A stretch of DNA of 64,000 nucleotides from Campanula takesimana (GCA_026119855.1 JAOWBW010000113.1:558001-622000); one strand, 5' to 3'. Positions 46,546-58,285 are shown, counted from the stretch's first letter. Numbers and translations: made by a program. The notes: generated by a model from the letters alone, not told the origin.

Positions 46546-48262
46546 ATGGACGGACTTAGAAGAAACTCGAAAATGAACTTGAAGTATAGAACGAATAAGC
46601 AAAGAGTGATCCAGAGGTATGCACTCAAAATCCTCAAGCTGAAAGGAGAATTAAAAGCTGAAAAGGCCAAGGTGAGTCTTGCATGGGGAAAATGGATGCG
46701 AGATAGGAAGGCTTGGTTAGATGTTAGAAAAGAGTTAGAAGAAGTAAAAGAGACTACGAGTCAGAATGAGAGGTACTACCCGGAGGTCAGAGAAGAGGCC
46801 TATCAGTAGTATTATGAACTGAAAGAGCTCAAGGAAGAAAAGGCTAGAGAGCTTAATCAGACCACACTCATAGGTAATGAAATACCAAATGAGGAATAAT
46901 TGGTAGCTGAGGATGAAATCAAGGAAGTAGATATCAACCTTTAAGGCAACGAAGCCAATCCAATTAAAATTGATGATGATAAACCACCAATGGTACCGGT
47001 TCGTAGGTCCAAGAGGAAGACCAAGAGGTTTTAAGAAGGCTCCAAAGGTGCCAAGTGGAAAACCTAGGGAAGGCCTAGGAAAAGTGTTGTCCCATGAGTG
47101 AAAAGTGGAACATAGAGTTATTTAATTATAGTATTGAAAGTTAATTCTAGTTTAGAGAAAAACACTAGAATTTTGTTTTGTCTACTTTTATTCCTAGAAG
47201 ATCCTCTTAATAAAAGTTTATGATTCATTTAAGCAAATAGCTTTGTTAATTGTCTTGTTCTTATGTTTATGGCGTGTGAGCTATAAGGACAATGAAGTAT
47301 TGGTCAAGTGAAAAGACCATAAGTAAAACTGGCTTATTGAAACGGCCAAGTGAAATCAGTTTTGGTCAAGTAAAATGATCGAAACAAGAATGAAGTGACC
47401 TATTGAAACGGTTAAGTATAAGAGTAATTGGCTTAGTGAGACGGCCAAGTGTGAATGAAAGTAGGTCTAGTGAATCTACCTATGATAAATAAGTAAAGCC
47501 TAGTGCAATAACTTACCTAAGTAAAATTGGTCTATTGAAACGACCAGAGGTCTAGTAAACCGATCTTTTGTAAAAGTTACGTCTTTTGGGGACGGCTTTT
47601 TTTTATGTGAGAGTATTAAGCATAGTAGCAATACTTGTGTGACATGAGTAATAGAGTCCAGTCGCGATACTAATAAGAGTATGAGAGCGGCTATTGCACG
47701 TAGGAGATGGTAAATTAACGTGGGAAAGGTTTAAGCGTGTGTTCAACGAAGAGTATTATCCGATGAACATTCGAAATGCCAGAGTGGCATAATTTATGAC
47801 AGTGGATGAATACTGTGAGAAGTTTACCGAGCTGGGAGAGTTGCCCCAGTATTTTTTTTATAAGGAACAGAAGGCTCAGAAGTTTGAATTCGGGTTGAGT
47901 GACCAGATCCGATATCGAATCACTCCGGTGATGCTATCATCATATGACCAAGTATTGGACAAAACAAGAATAGTAGAGAAAGAGGCGGAGAGTTACCGCA
48001 GTAAGAAGGAAGAGAAAAGAAGTCTACGGAGAAAGGGATAACCAAGGGAAACTGGAACCGTGACGAAAGCATTAAGCAGAAGGCTGCTGATGATCGCGAG
48101 AAGCATAATGATGCAAGTAAGTACCCGAGTAAAGGCTATGGAAACCGTAAATATGGCAAAAAGGGTGACGCTAAAGAGCAAGGTTCTGATGAGAAATGCC
48201 AAGTCTGTGACGGAAGACACAAGACTGTTGATTGTTGCGCATTCTATGATAAGTGCTTGATT
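46546..48262 (+). pseudogene. Broken gag of the gypsy element
   Basis: 46546-47033 reads, in one frame with three stops (46807, 46897 and 46942), a charged coiled-coil N-terminus ('LKGELKAEKAKVSLAWGKWM', 'RKAWLDVRKELEEVK') and a basic end ('RRSKRKTKRF'). 47100-47690 is noncoding and repeat-like. The gag core reappears at about 47720-48041: 'ERFKRVFNEEYYP', 'MTVDEYCEKFTEL', 'KFEFGLSDQIRYRI', ending in a Lys/Arg run. Near 48186 a zinc-knuckle remnant CQVCDGRHKTVDC has spacing CX2CX3HX4C, one residue short. The first part of the core is missing and frames change, so no Gag can be made. Confidence 0.85.
47280..47580 (+). repeat. Degenerate GGCCAAGTGA/TTGAAACGGCC minisatellite
   Basis: Variants of 'GGTCAAGTGAAAAGACCATA' and 'CTATTGAAACGGCCAAGT' recur about eight times with changing spacing, between the two gag pieces. 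Confidence 0.65.
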
Positions 48263-50049
48263 AGCTAAGAAAATGAATTTGATTTCTGAGGCGTTAGAGA
48301 GTTCTTTAGTAGTAGATACCTTAACTAAAGATTTGATCCCAGTTACTTCGGTGTTTCAGAATTGTCCTCTAAAGATAGGCGATAGAGAACTCGAGGTTGA
48401 TCTTATATGTTTAGATCTCAGTGACTTTGACATAATCCTTGGTATGGATTGGTTGGCTGCGTATCATGCCAAAGTAGACTGTTTTAGAAAGGAAGTGAAT
48501 TTGAATTACCCTCTGGAGAAAGATTCTGTTTCCAAGGGTCTAAACTGAGATTCTGGACTGGTCCGATTTCGGTAATGAAGGCGCGTAAACTGTTAAGGAA
48601 AGGATGTGAGGGTTTTCTAGCGTACGTTGGTGAGACAAGCAAGAAAGAAGTGACCATAGACTCTCTTTCCATAGTAAATGATTTCAAAGATGTTTTCCCT
48701 GAGGACTTACCGGGAATACCGCTGGAGCGAGAAGTGGAGTTTTCAATAGATCTTGCACCAGAGACAGCACCAATTTCGAGAGCACCTTATAGGATGGCTC
48801 CGCCGGAACTTAAGGAGTTAGAAGAACAGTTACAAGAGTTATTGGATAAGGGTCTGATTAGGCCGAGTGCATCACCGTGGGGTGCATCGGTATTATTCGT
48901 AAAGAAGAAGGATGGGTCGATGAGGTTATGTATCGACTACCGAGAGTTAAACCGTGCGACGATTAAGAATAAATATCCGTTGCCAAGAATCGATGATTTG
49001 TTTGATCAACTCCAGGGTGCATGTTATTTCTCTAAGATTGATCTGCATTCTGGATACCACCAGTTGAGAGTGAAAAAGGAAGATGTGGCAAAGACGGATT
49101 TTAGGACAAGATATGGGCACTATGAGTTCCTGGTAATGCCGCTTGGATTGACAAATGCGCCCGCTGTGTTCATGGATCTTATGAATAGAGTGTTTCAAGA
49201 ATATTTGGACAAGTGTGTAATAGTATTCATCGATGACATCTTGGTGTATTCTAAGTCAAAAGAAGAGCATGCAGAACATTTGAAATTAGTATTGCAGATT
49301 CTGAGAGAGCAAAAGTTGTATACCATTAAGAAGTGTGAGTTCTGGCTTGAGGAAGTAGTGTTCTTGGGGAATGTGGTGTCTAAGAATGGGGTAGCAGTTG
49401 ACCCTGTAAAAATTGAGGCTATAGTGAATTGGGAGAGACCAACTTCTGTTAGCGAAATAAGAAGCTTCTTGGGTTTAGCGAGTTATTACCGAAGGTTCGA
49501 GGAAGGATTTTCGAAGTTATCGCTACCATCGACTAAGTTAACCACGAAAGGGACAGAGTTTGTATGGTTGGACGATTGTGATCAGAGCTTTCAAGAATTG
49601 AAAAGGCGATTGGTGTTTGCGCCTATTCTTACGTTACCAACAAACAAGGATGCTTTTGTAATTTATAGTGATGCTTCTTTGAAAGGTTTGGGTTTGTGTG
49701 TTGATGCAAAATGACAAGGTGACAGCTTATGCGTCTAAGCAACTCAAGAACCATAAGAAGAACTATCCTACCCATGATTTGGAGTTAGCGGCCGTGGTGT
49801 TTGCATTGAAGATTTGGAGACACTATTTGTATGGGGCACCATGTGAGATTTATACGACCATAAGATTCTTAAGTATATTTTCACTCAGAAGAAGTTGAGT
49901 GTGAGACAGAGAAGATGGCTTGAATTACTTAAGGATTATAATTGCAAGATTCTGTATCATCCTGGAAAAGCCAATAAAGTGGCAGAGGCGTTAAGTAGAA
50001 AGAACCATGGATCATTAGCGGCTATGATTCCTAAGGGGGTAAGTAATTA
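48263..50049 (+). pseudogene. Protease, reverse transcriptase and RNase H of the gypsy element
   Basis: Protease: only the C-terminal part is clear ('DFDIILGMDWLAAYHAKVDC', 48420-48480); the Asp-Ser-Gly active site expected near 48225 is replaced by shifted codons. Reverse transcriptase 48575-49490 is intact: 'KKKDGSMRLCIDYRELN', 'KIDLHSGYHQLRV', 'YEFLVMPLGLTNAPAVFMDL', catalytic 'VFIDDILVYS', 'CEFWLEEVVFLGNVVS'. RNase H begins 'FVIYSDASLKGLG' but is frame-shifted near 49700 and again near 49853; fragments 'AYASKQLKNHKKNYPTHDLE' and 'HKILKYIFTQKKLSVRQRRW' follow. Probably no complete Pol. Confidence 0.93.
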
Positions 50050-50062
50050 GGGAAATAGTGAA

Positions 50063-51554
50063 ATGGTGAAACTAGAAGTTAGGGTTAAAGGTTATTTGGC
50101 TCAGATGAGTGTTCAACCAACATTGTTGGTGAGAATCAAGGAAGCTCAGAATGTGGATGAGGAGTTAGCAGTAATCCACAAGACCATAAGTAAAAAGGGA
50201 ATGGTAGATTTCCGTGTGGGTGATGACGGGATTATGAGGTATCAATCGAGGATTTTGGTGCCTAATGATGGAAGTATTAAGAGGGAAATTCTTGAGGAAT
50301 CTCACTGTTCAAGATTTTCGATTCATCCTAGGAGTACTAAGATGTACAGAGATTTAAAGGAATCATTTTGGTGGAACAATATGAAGAGTGAGGTAGCAGA
50401 ATTCGTGTCCAAGTGTTTAGTATGTCAGCAGGTGACAAGTGAACACCAGAAACCCGCGGGATTACTACAATCGCTACCTATTCCAGAGTGGAAGTGGGAG
50501 CACATCACTATGGATTTGGTGATTGGACTTCCTAAGACATTAAAGGGTCATAATGCAATTTGGGTTATAGTGGATAGGCTCACTAAATTGGCTCACTTTC
50601 TAGCAATCAAGGTGACTGATTCGTTGGACAAGTTAGCTAAGTTGTACGTAGATGAAATCGTGAGATTACATGGGATACCGGTCTCTATAGTGTCCGACCG
50701 AGATGCGAGATTCACATCAAATTTCTGGAAGAGTTTACAGAGAGCGTTGGAGACGGATTTGACTATGAGTACAGCGTTCCATCCTCAGACAGACGGACAG
50801 TCAGAAAGGACGATTCAGACTCTTGAAGACCTACTGAGAGCAACGTCGTTGGATTAGCAAGGAGCATGGGATGATCATCTACCATTAGTGGAGTTTTCCT
50901 ACAACAACAGTTACCACTCTAGTATTAGAATGGCGCCGTATGAAGCTTTGTGTGGGCGGAAATGTCGATCGCCTGCGTGTTGGGATGAAGTAGGTGAAAG
51001 GAAGTTAACTGGACCCGAAATTGTTCAAGTAACGGCGGATAAGGTCCAACAGATTCGCAAGTGGTTGTTAACTGCTCAGAGTAGGCAGAAATCGTATGCA
51101 GATAATCGAAGACGCGATCTAGAGTTTCAAATAGGAGATCATGTATTCTTGAAGATCTCGCCGACAAAAGGAGTCATGCGATTCGGAATTCGTGGGAAGT
51201 TAAGTCCTAGATATGTGGGGCCATTTGAGATTCTAGAACGAATAGGGGGCGGTAGCCTATAAGTTGGCTCTACCTCCTGTGCTGGCCGGTGTGCACAATG
51301 TGTTTCACGTGTCGATGTTGAGAAAGTACGTAGCTGATCCGAGCCACGTCATAGAGTACAAGCAGTTACGTTTTCGCGAAGACTTGAGTTATGATGAAAA
51401 GCCAGTAAAGATTGTAGACCGTAAAGATCAAGTTTTGCGGAAGCGAGTGATTCCGTACGTAAAAGTGCAGTGGAGCAATCACACGGAAAGAGAAGCCACG
51501 TGGGAGCTCGAAAGTGAAATGCGTGATATGTATCCCGCTTTGTTTGAAGATTAA
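50063..51554 (+). pseudogene. Integrase and chromodomain-like tail of the gypsy element
   Basis: Zinc-binding region with 'HCSRFSIHP' and 'CLVCQQ', then the DDE core: 'HITMDLVIGLPKT' (first Asp), 'SIVSDRDARFTSNFW' (second Asp), 'FHPQTDGQSERTIQTLEDLL' (Glu). An in-frame TAG at 50855-50857 falls where relatives have Trp before 'GAWDDHLPLVEFSYNNSYH'. A G run near 51246 shifts the frame before 'VAYKLALPPVLAGVHNVFHV'. The tail 'KPVKIVDRKDQVLRKRVIPY' and 'VQWSNHTEREATWELESEM' is the chromodomain-like module. Confidence 0.93.
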
Positions 51555-51586
51555 GGTACGTTTAGTTTGGAGGACCAAACTCTTTT

Positions 51587-51599
51587 AAGGGGGTAAGAA
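51587..51599 (+). other. Polypurine tract of the gypsy element
   Basis: AAGGGGGTAAGAA, immediately before the 3' LTR. Confidence 0.85.
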
Positions 51600-53708
51600 T
51601 GTAATAACCCGACTTTTATACTTTTCTTAATTGGGTGGACTTGTTTAATTAAAAATAAGTCCGTTGGGTTAAGTTAGTAGGCCCAAGTCTTTATTTAATA
51701 ATAACTAGTTAAAACCCTAGCCCAATTAGGTTTCATTAGAGTAGGAGTATAAATTAAAAACCCTACCCTAACTTATTATTATTTTCCACCGCAAAAACAA
51801 AGTGAGAGAACGGGAGAAAAGGGAGAGCGGCGCTGAGAGGGAGATCGCAGAAGAGGTTAGAGAAGCCGGGAGAAAGAGATAGAGAGAGAAAGCTTGAGGG
51901 GAACCGAATTTGGATCGACAAAGGTATTCCCCATCTTCCCTAACCGTTTCTATTCCGTTTAAAGCCTTGGGTTGGATAAACTAGGGTTGGTAATATGGAA
52001 TTAAGAAGGAAAAATATGAGTTTGTAGAGGCATATAAGTGTGTGTGTGTATGTGTGTGTGTGTGTGTGCGATTTGCCGTGTGTGTGCTGCGTGGGTGTGT
52101 GTGTGTTGATGTGCGTGTGTGCTGTTGTGTGTTAGTGTGTGTGTGTGTTTCTGAGGTGTTTTCAGTATGTGTGGGTGCATCGGAGTGGTGGGTGTACCAG
52201 AGAGTGTGTGTATCAGAGTGGGTGGGTGTGTCTGTCAGTAGGTGTACTCAGAAAGTGTGTGCAGAAAGTGTGAAATCAGTGTGTGTGATGCTTATAGTGA
52301 AATTGAGAGTTGGGAATTGATTAATAAAAACCATAGGGGTGTTGTAGTCATTCTTAAGGTTATTGGTTAACTATGAAATAGGTTATAGATGACTAAATCA
52401 TGGGGTTAATCGAGTAAAAAGAAGTAAATTGGGACGGAAGTAAAATAGTATTTTCTTATGTCTGAGGCTAGACTATTTCATATTTGTAGATTGTACAATC
52501 GGAGTAAGCGAGCAAGTAAAACGCAAGGCTAAGGTAAGGAATTACGCTCTTAGTAGTGTTTGATTTCAATCCTTTGTTTAGGATTCCCAATTTCTGTTTT
52601 GTTAAAGTAAACTATCTATGTGGCTAGATAGTATTTTAAAAACTATTCCGTTCTGCGAATGTTACCGTCCTTTGTTATCCGCCCTATTGATATTGTTGTT
52701 GTTCAATGGGGTTATCATCTGTATGATTCGTATTGTGATTTTGGTGTCTAAAGTGAAATGTACACCTCCTTTTACAAAGTGATCAAGTAAAGTTTTGTAA
52801 AGTTAAGCTTTGTGTTATAAAGTTCTTTAAAATGAAGTTTTTAATAAGTAAAGTGCCTTACAGTTATCCATAATCCTGAAACGGATAAGTGGACCTCTTA
52901 CAGTTATCCATAATCCCGAAACGGATAAGTGGACCCCTTACAGTTATCCATAATCCCGAAACGGATAAGTGGACCCTTTATAGTTATCCATAGTTCTAAC
53001 ATGAACATGTGGACCCCTTTGCATTGCTTGATGAAGTAGCGTAGGTTATCATGATACACCGATATTGGGTGCGGTCAGTAGAAACCCGAGCCCTGGGTAC
53101 AGCGTGTGCTTAATCCCTAAATTAAGTAAAGTGAAGTAAAGTAAAGTAAAGTAAAGTAAAGTAAAGTAAAGTAAAGTGAAGTAAAGTATTTTGTGAAAAG
53201 TATGTTTTGGAAACTGACTTCCGTAGCCACATGTTTTCAAAGTGATGAGTTGTGTTGAGTATTGTTAAATGTTTCTTTTCAAACTGAGTACTTGTTTGAT
53301 CCTTGAGTTATATCCCTTCATTGTTAATTCATTGTTACCGTCCGTTTCGGTCATCTCCTCTTAGTACCCGAGGGGATCCCGTATGAACTTACTGGGCATT
53401 GTTCGCTCATTCATTTCATTCTTATTTCTCTCCAGGTTATAAATAAGCTGATCGAGGGTCGCAAGGTTGGCGGCATAGAAGTTGTATTTTGAATCAAGTT
53501 AGTTAGTAACTATGATTTCCGTTATGTTAAGTTTTAGACCTTATTTCCGTTAGTTACCTTTTGAGCTAGTGTTTTGTACTAGCCGTTTGGGTTTGAATGT
53601 TAGTTAAAGTTTGAATTATGGTTAATTGTAGCCGTTGGAGCATTCTGAGTTTGGGAGTTATTCAAATAAGTTATTATTTATTAGTAGTGGAAAAGTTGGG
53701 GTGTTACA
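51600..53708 (+). repeat. 3' LTR of the gypsy element
   Basis: 2109 bp, longer than the 5' LTR mainly by one block at 51935-52334 that contains a long TG/GTGT-rich stretch (52038-52300). The GTAAA run at about 53124-53188 is also longer. Confidence 0.95.
51935..52334 (+). repeat. 400-bp TG-rich block present only in the 3' LTR
   Basis: Bounded by CCAT on both sides (51931-51934 and 52331-52334), while the 5' LTR has a single CCAT there. Fits loss from the 5' LTR by recombination between the short repeats. An open stretch rich in Val and Cys across it is only TG repeat. Confidence 0.9.
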
Positions 53709-53713
53709 CTCTG

Positions 53714-53860
53714 TCCCAACATAACCAAGGTCGCAAGCATCTATAGTAAGATTTGAAGGCGTAACATGTTTGTGTGATAACATTCCTGCTTTATAAGCGA
53801 TGAGAAATTTTATATTCAAATTTATACCAATCATCGTCATTGTCTCCTGTGATTAGAAAA
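53714..53860 (-). repeat. LTR-like sequence, part 2, right of the gypsy element
   Basis: Continues the sequence of 43860-44445 after removal of the gypsy element and one CTCTG. No boundary was identified. Confidence 0.35.
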
Positions 53861-53909
53861 ATCGATAGACCGGTGAGGGATAAATGACAATATATGTTAG
53901 TGTTAATTT

Positions 53910-53982
53910 GATCATACTTCACTTTTCATACTTACAACAAATATTCTACTAACATCTTTTCTTTAAGCCCGGACGGAGGGAG
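53910..53982. mobile_element. Family C MITE, truncated
   Basis: Right end only: 'CTTTAAGCCCGGACGGAGGG', matching 57700-57769. Confidence 0.65.
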
Positions 53983-53983
53983 T

Positions 53984-54045
53984 ATATTATATTATATTAT
54001 ATTATATTATATTATATTATATTATATTATATTATATTATATCAT
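53984..54045. repeat. (ATATT)n pentanucleotide repeat
   Basis: About twelve ATATT units directly after the MITE end. Confidence 0.95.
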
Positions 54046-54361
54046 ATTAGTTCGTGTAAACGTAAAAAAGAGTTTGGGAGGGATAGAGGAAAGGTGGTGG
54101 GACTGGGAGAGGAGTGGTGTAGGTTGGAGACCACCTTCTTTTTCGGTCTTTCACTCGCTTACAGATGGAAAGATGGACGGGCTATGATTACCATACGAGT
54201 GGAACTAAACAAAATACCCCTTCTTTTTTCATATAATTACCACCTTGTCCTTTCAAATTTGCCAGCTAGCATGAGTCGACCTTGCAGACACAATGTGGGG
54301 CACACGTGTACTCCATGGGAACACTCTCTTTTGTTTCAACGCTATTCTTCCCCTATTCTAA
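54046..54361. other. Short unassigned stretch
   Basis: Moderate GC, a 99-codon open frame at 54094-54393 with no recognisable features that runs into the next MITE. Nothing supported. Confidence 0.5.
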
Positions 54362-54564
54362 GGGGGCGTTTGGTTCGGCAGAAAAAAAAATGAAGGAATG
54401 GAATGGTCAATGGAATGAGAATCCTTGAGGAATTGGAAAGGAATGAAAAATGGTCAAACCTTGTGTTTGGTTGACACGGAATGGAATTGAATTGCCATTC
54501 AATTCCTTGGTAATTTATGTTTGGTTTCAAGACAAAACTGTTGGAATGGAATAATAATAAGAAA

Positions 54565-54595
<31 letters not shown>

Positions 54596-54603
54596 AATTG
54601 GTC

Positions 54604-54645
<42 letters not shown>

Positions 54646-55157
54646 TATTATTATTATTATTATTATTTATTGTTAATATTATTATTATAATAATAATAAC
54701 TATAATAATAATAATTATTATTATTATTATAATTATTATAATTATTTATTATTATTACTATTATTATTACTATTATTATTATTTATTATTATAATTTATT
54801 ATTAACATTATTATTATTATTTCCTATTATTATTATTATTTATTTTTATTACTATTATTATTATTTATTACTATTTATTATTTATTATTTATTATTTATT
54901 ATTTATCATTTATTATTATTTATTATTATTATTATTATTATTATTCCAAATTTCTTCAATTCCGCCGATGGAATGAAATTGATGGAATTGAACATTCCTT
55001 CCATTTTTGGATGGAATGGTGAATTCCTTCATTTGAAGGAATTGAGCATTCCAATGGAATGGAAATTTTGAAAAAAATGAGCCAAACGTGGCAATGGAAT
55101 TGGTCAAAGGGAATTGGGCATTCCATTCCCCCACTTTACCACGAACCAAACGCCCCC
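54362..55157. mobile_element. Tourist-like (PIF/Harbinger) element with TAA/TTA array
   Basis: Perfect inverted termini GGGGGCGTTTGGTTCG and CGAACCAAACGCCCCC, flanked by TAA on both sides, the Harbinger target. Subterminal zones carry GGAATGGAAT words in both orientations. About 54548-54945 is an array of AATAAT then TTATTATT that is itself an imperfect inverted repeat. Confidence 0.93.
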
Positions 55158-55293
55158 TAAATTTATGTCATGGAATGGAACTGTGTCATGAAAATGCCAA
55201 CTCCAACGTCCTATTTTTCTTTCTTTGGACAAAAAAAATCATTTACTCTTCCCATTTCAAAATATTTATCGGCTTTATGCCTTCTCACATATA

Positions 55294-55540
55294 CTCCCTC
55301 CGTCCCATAATGATCTTCATACTTTTTTCAACGTTATTGTGAAGGATTTTTGAGCAATAATTTTAGATTGACTCAATTGTACTAATGAAAATCTAAAACT
55401 TGTTATTGACACATCATGATCAATACTATCAATAACAAGTTTTAGATTTTCATTAGGATAAATTAATCAACCTAAAATCATTGCTCAAAGTTCATGATAA
55501 TGTTGAAAAAAGTATGAAGTTCATTTTGGGACGGAGGGAG
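55294..55540. mobile_element. Stowaway-like MITE, near-perfect hairpin
   Basis: CTCCCTCCGTCCCATAATGA ... TTTTGGGACGGAGGGAG, flanked by TA. The arms (AAAATCTAAAACTTGTTATTG and partner near 55425-55450) pair nearly throughout. Confidence 0.92.
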
Positions 55541-56325
55541 TATTAAATAATTTAATGAATATATATCGAAAGGAGCCAACTACCCTTAAAATATTTTAAC
55601 AGTCAAAAGATGGGTGAGTTTAAAAATTAAGGAAATGTGATATGTTGTGAGTGTTGATAGTTGGGTAAGAGAGAGAAAGTGGGGTAGAGAAGAGTTAGTG
55701 GACAATTGTTATGAGTATGACATGTAAGACTCACTTTCCATTTTAAGATTTTCACTCTTAAAATGAGACGTCTTTTTTAAAAAAAAATTGACTCTTAAAA
55801 TGGGACAGTGAGAGTATACAAGAAATGATCCACAATCATTAATAAATAAGAGTAAAATTGAGATAAAAGAGTAAAAATGCATTGATTATAGTAAAGTGAC
55901 CAATATTTTGAAACAAATTTTTACTTTTAAAATAACAAATATTTTAAAACAGAATGAGTATTTTTAAAAATAATATTTTGACATATGTTTATCTCTACTA
56001 TTTCCATCCCCAAAATTGACTGCATTATAAAGTACATACAGTAAAGTTGAGTATAATATTTTTTTTTTATAATATATTAAATGTGATTATTTATTTTTAT
56101 AGTTTAAGCATGCCATACTTTTAGGGTTACAAAGAAGTGAATATGATACACAAGTCTAAATTTTGGGGATCGCTCGTAAAAATGGGTACGATATTTTAAA
56201 ACACGCAGATCAGGGTCTAAAGTTGACAAATACTACCAATGAATGGATTTTTGAAGAAAATGATAGATTTTCCAGTTAAATCAACATATGTCGTGCGCAT
56301 GTAGTCTTAACTGAAATAAGTTTTA
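55541..56325. other. AT-rich intergenic DNA
   Basis: 55735-55815 contains scraps of MITE sequence ('AAATGGGACAGTGAGAGTA' type). No gene. Confidence 0.5.
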
Positions 56326-56580
56326 TTCCCTCTGTCCCTAAATGAGTGTCCATTTTCAAGAAATCTTTGTCCCTAAATGAGTGTTTTTTTTAACATAACT
56401 TTCTCCCTACGTTTTTTTTCGAATTTTTTTTCACCGGTTTCTTTATACGTGCAAAACTAAAGGTTTGGAAAGGAGATTACAAGACTATATATGAATCGTT
56501 GTTACCAAATTGTTCACAAAGTTGAGATTTTCAGTGTCCCTTAAAATGAATTTTGGACACTCATTTAGGGACAGAGGTAG
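56326..56580. mobile_element. Stowaway-like MITE, family A, copy 4
   Basis: TCCCTCTGTCCCTAAATGAG ... TTTAGGGACAGAGG, with the full family interior. Confidence 0.92.
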
Positions 56581-56650
56581 TACTATTTAAGGGGTGAAAT
56601 GAGTATTTCAAAGTTTAAGGGACTATAAGTAAAAATTCCACTAATATTTA

Positions 56651-56927
56651 CTCTCTCCGTCGCACCTCATTTGAGACTTAAGAGGGGAGCACAATAACTA
56701 AGAAAAAAATAAAATAAGGAAAATGTGTGGTAGAAAATGAAGAGAGAGAATGAATATGGTAAATAGTAGTGCTAGTTGAATAACTGAGTGATGGAAAATA
56801 AAAAGAGAATGAGTGGTGGGTTAGATTCAATATAAAATTATAAAAGTTGGCCATTTTAAAGAAGTCTCAAGTGAGCTGGAACCGATCGAAATGGAAAGAA
56901 GTCACAAATGAGCAGGAACGGAGGGAG
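56651..56927. mobile_element. Stowaway-like MITE, family B, inverted copy
   Basis: CTCTCTCCGTCGCACCTCAT ... GCAGGAACGGAGGGAG; the GAGAATGAGTGGTGG blocks show it lies opposite to the copy at 30043. Confidence 0.85.
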
Positions 56928-57540
56928 TATATGATTCACGAAATTATTATTTTTAAAAAATAATTAACTAAATTATTGTTTACCAAAAAAGTTTTATTTC
57001 ACAATTCTTATTTTGCATTGAAAAAAATAATATTTCTCTAAATTAGTTTTTTCTTATTTTTTTTCACTAAGTACGCTATTTTTTGGAAAATATTACTAAA
57101 TTAGTGAATTTCTTTTTATGAAAAATAATTACGGTTAAAATTTCTTTTTAATTATTTTAACTTATTTATATTTTTCTTAATTAATATTTTTATGTTTTGA
57201 AAATTATATCTCCCGATTTCTCTTATTTAAACCCATGTAACCTACCCTCTCATGCTTCATAAGCATAAGAATGAAATACATAATTAAATTTAAGTTGATA
57301 ACATCGGTTAATGAGAGAGGAGGGAAATATAATTTTAGATTTTTTATTTTACGGTAGATTAATTTAGTGCAATATTTTTCCTAAATGGAATACATTATTA
57401 GTTAAATATTATTTCAAAAAGGCTAGTTTAGTGAAGTATATTTCAAAAATAATATAAAATTTAGTGAAATTAGTCCTTTTAAAGAAATTATTTAGTGAAA
57501 TATTTTTTCAAAAACAAATTACTTTTAGTGAATTTTTATA
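56928..57540. other. AT-rich intergenic DNA
   Basis: Repeated 'TTTAGTGAAATATTTTTTC' variants; no gene or element boundary. Confidence 0.5.
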
Positions 57541-57769
57541 CTCTCTCTGTCCCAGACTAAGGTTATTACTTTCGTTTTTTGTTTATCCCAGACTAAGGTT
57601 CTTAATTGCTTTATTACCTAAAATAGACAATGAGACACACTTGTCATTCTCACAACAAAAACTTTTCTTCCCACTTTCTCTCTCCTATTTTCTCATACTT
57701 TACTTTTCATATTCACAACATTTATTTTTTCTTAATCTCTTTGTAAACCTTAGTCCGGGACGGAGGGAG
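57541..57769. mobile_element. Family C MITE, copy 2
   Basis: CTCTCTCTGTCCCAGACTAA ... CCTTAGTCCGGGACGGAGGG, complete at both ends. Confidence 0.9.
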
Positions 57770-58074
57770 TATGTATTAGTAAAAAAATTATTTTAGTCTT
57801 TTAAAGTTTAAAATATCATTTTACCCTTTACAGAGTAACATTTATTTTAGATATGTCCACATGTGAACGACAAATGTTGATTTAACTGAAAAATCTTATA
57901 TTTTCGTCAAAATCTCTTAATTGCTAGTTTTTATCAATTTTAGACCCTGACAAATGTTGATCAACATATTCCCAACCAATTTGTATATTTTCACTGATCT
58001 TATTTATGAAATATATGATGACATACTCTCGTACTATAATAATAATTTAACTTTAATGTTTAATCAAAAATTTA

Positions 58075-58285
58075 CTACCTCCGTCACATTTATATTGGTC
58101 ATGTTTGATTTTTCAACTAATACAAGTAAACTTTTACCGACTAAAGTCAATCTAATCATTCTAGTTCTAGTGAAATTTTTAAAGTGTTAATGATAAATCA
58201 TTAAATAGTTATCAATATCAATTTTTATAATTTCATTAGATTGATTAAATTGATATTAAGACCGATATAAATAAGTCTGATGGAG
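58075..58285. mobile_element. MITE, family D, copy 2
   Basis: CTACCTCCGTCACATTTATA ... CGATATAAATAAGTCTGATG then GAGTA; interior matches 34760-34961. Confidence 0.72.

Larger units (their letters stand above)
44446..53708 (+). mobile_element. Ty3/gypsy chromovirus (Tekay-like), 9.3 kb, recently inserted, defective
   Basis: LTRs 44446-46134 and 51600-53708 start TGTAATAACCCGAC and end GTTACA; an exact CTCTG duplication flanks the element. Primer site, broken gag, protease, reverse transcriptase, RNase H, integrase and a C-terminal chromodomain-like region are in gypsy order; integrase after RNase H plus the 'RKRVIPYVKVQW' tail points to Tekay/Del chromoviruses. The two LTRs differ at about 18 substitutions in some 1.68 kb shared, near 1%. 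Its coding region has at least five frame breaks or nonsense codons. Confidence 0.95.

Noticed and set aside
52042..52320. A Val/Cys-rich 92-codon frame
   Set aside because: It is a reading of a TG microsatellite inside the gypsy 3' LTR.
53049..53240. A frame with repeated Leu-Tyr-Phe-Thr
   Set aside because: It is the GTAAA pentanucleotide run of the LTR read on the minus strand.
54548..54945. A Tyr-rich minus-strand peptide and other frames in the TAA/TTA array
   Set aside because: They are translations of a trinucleotide repeat.
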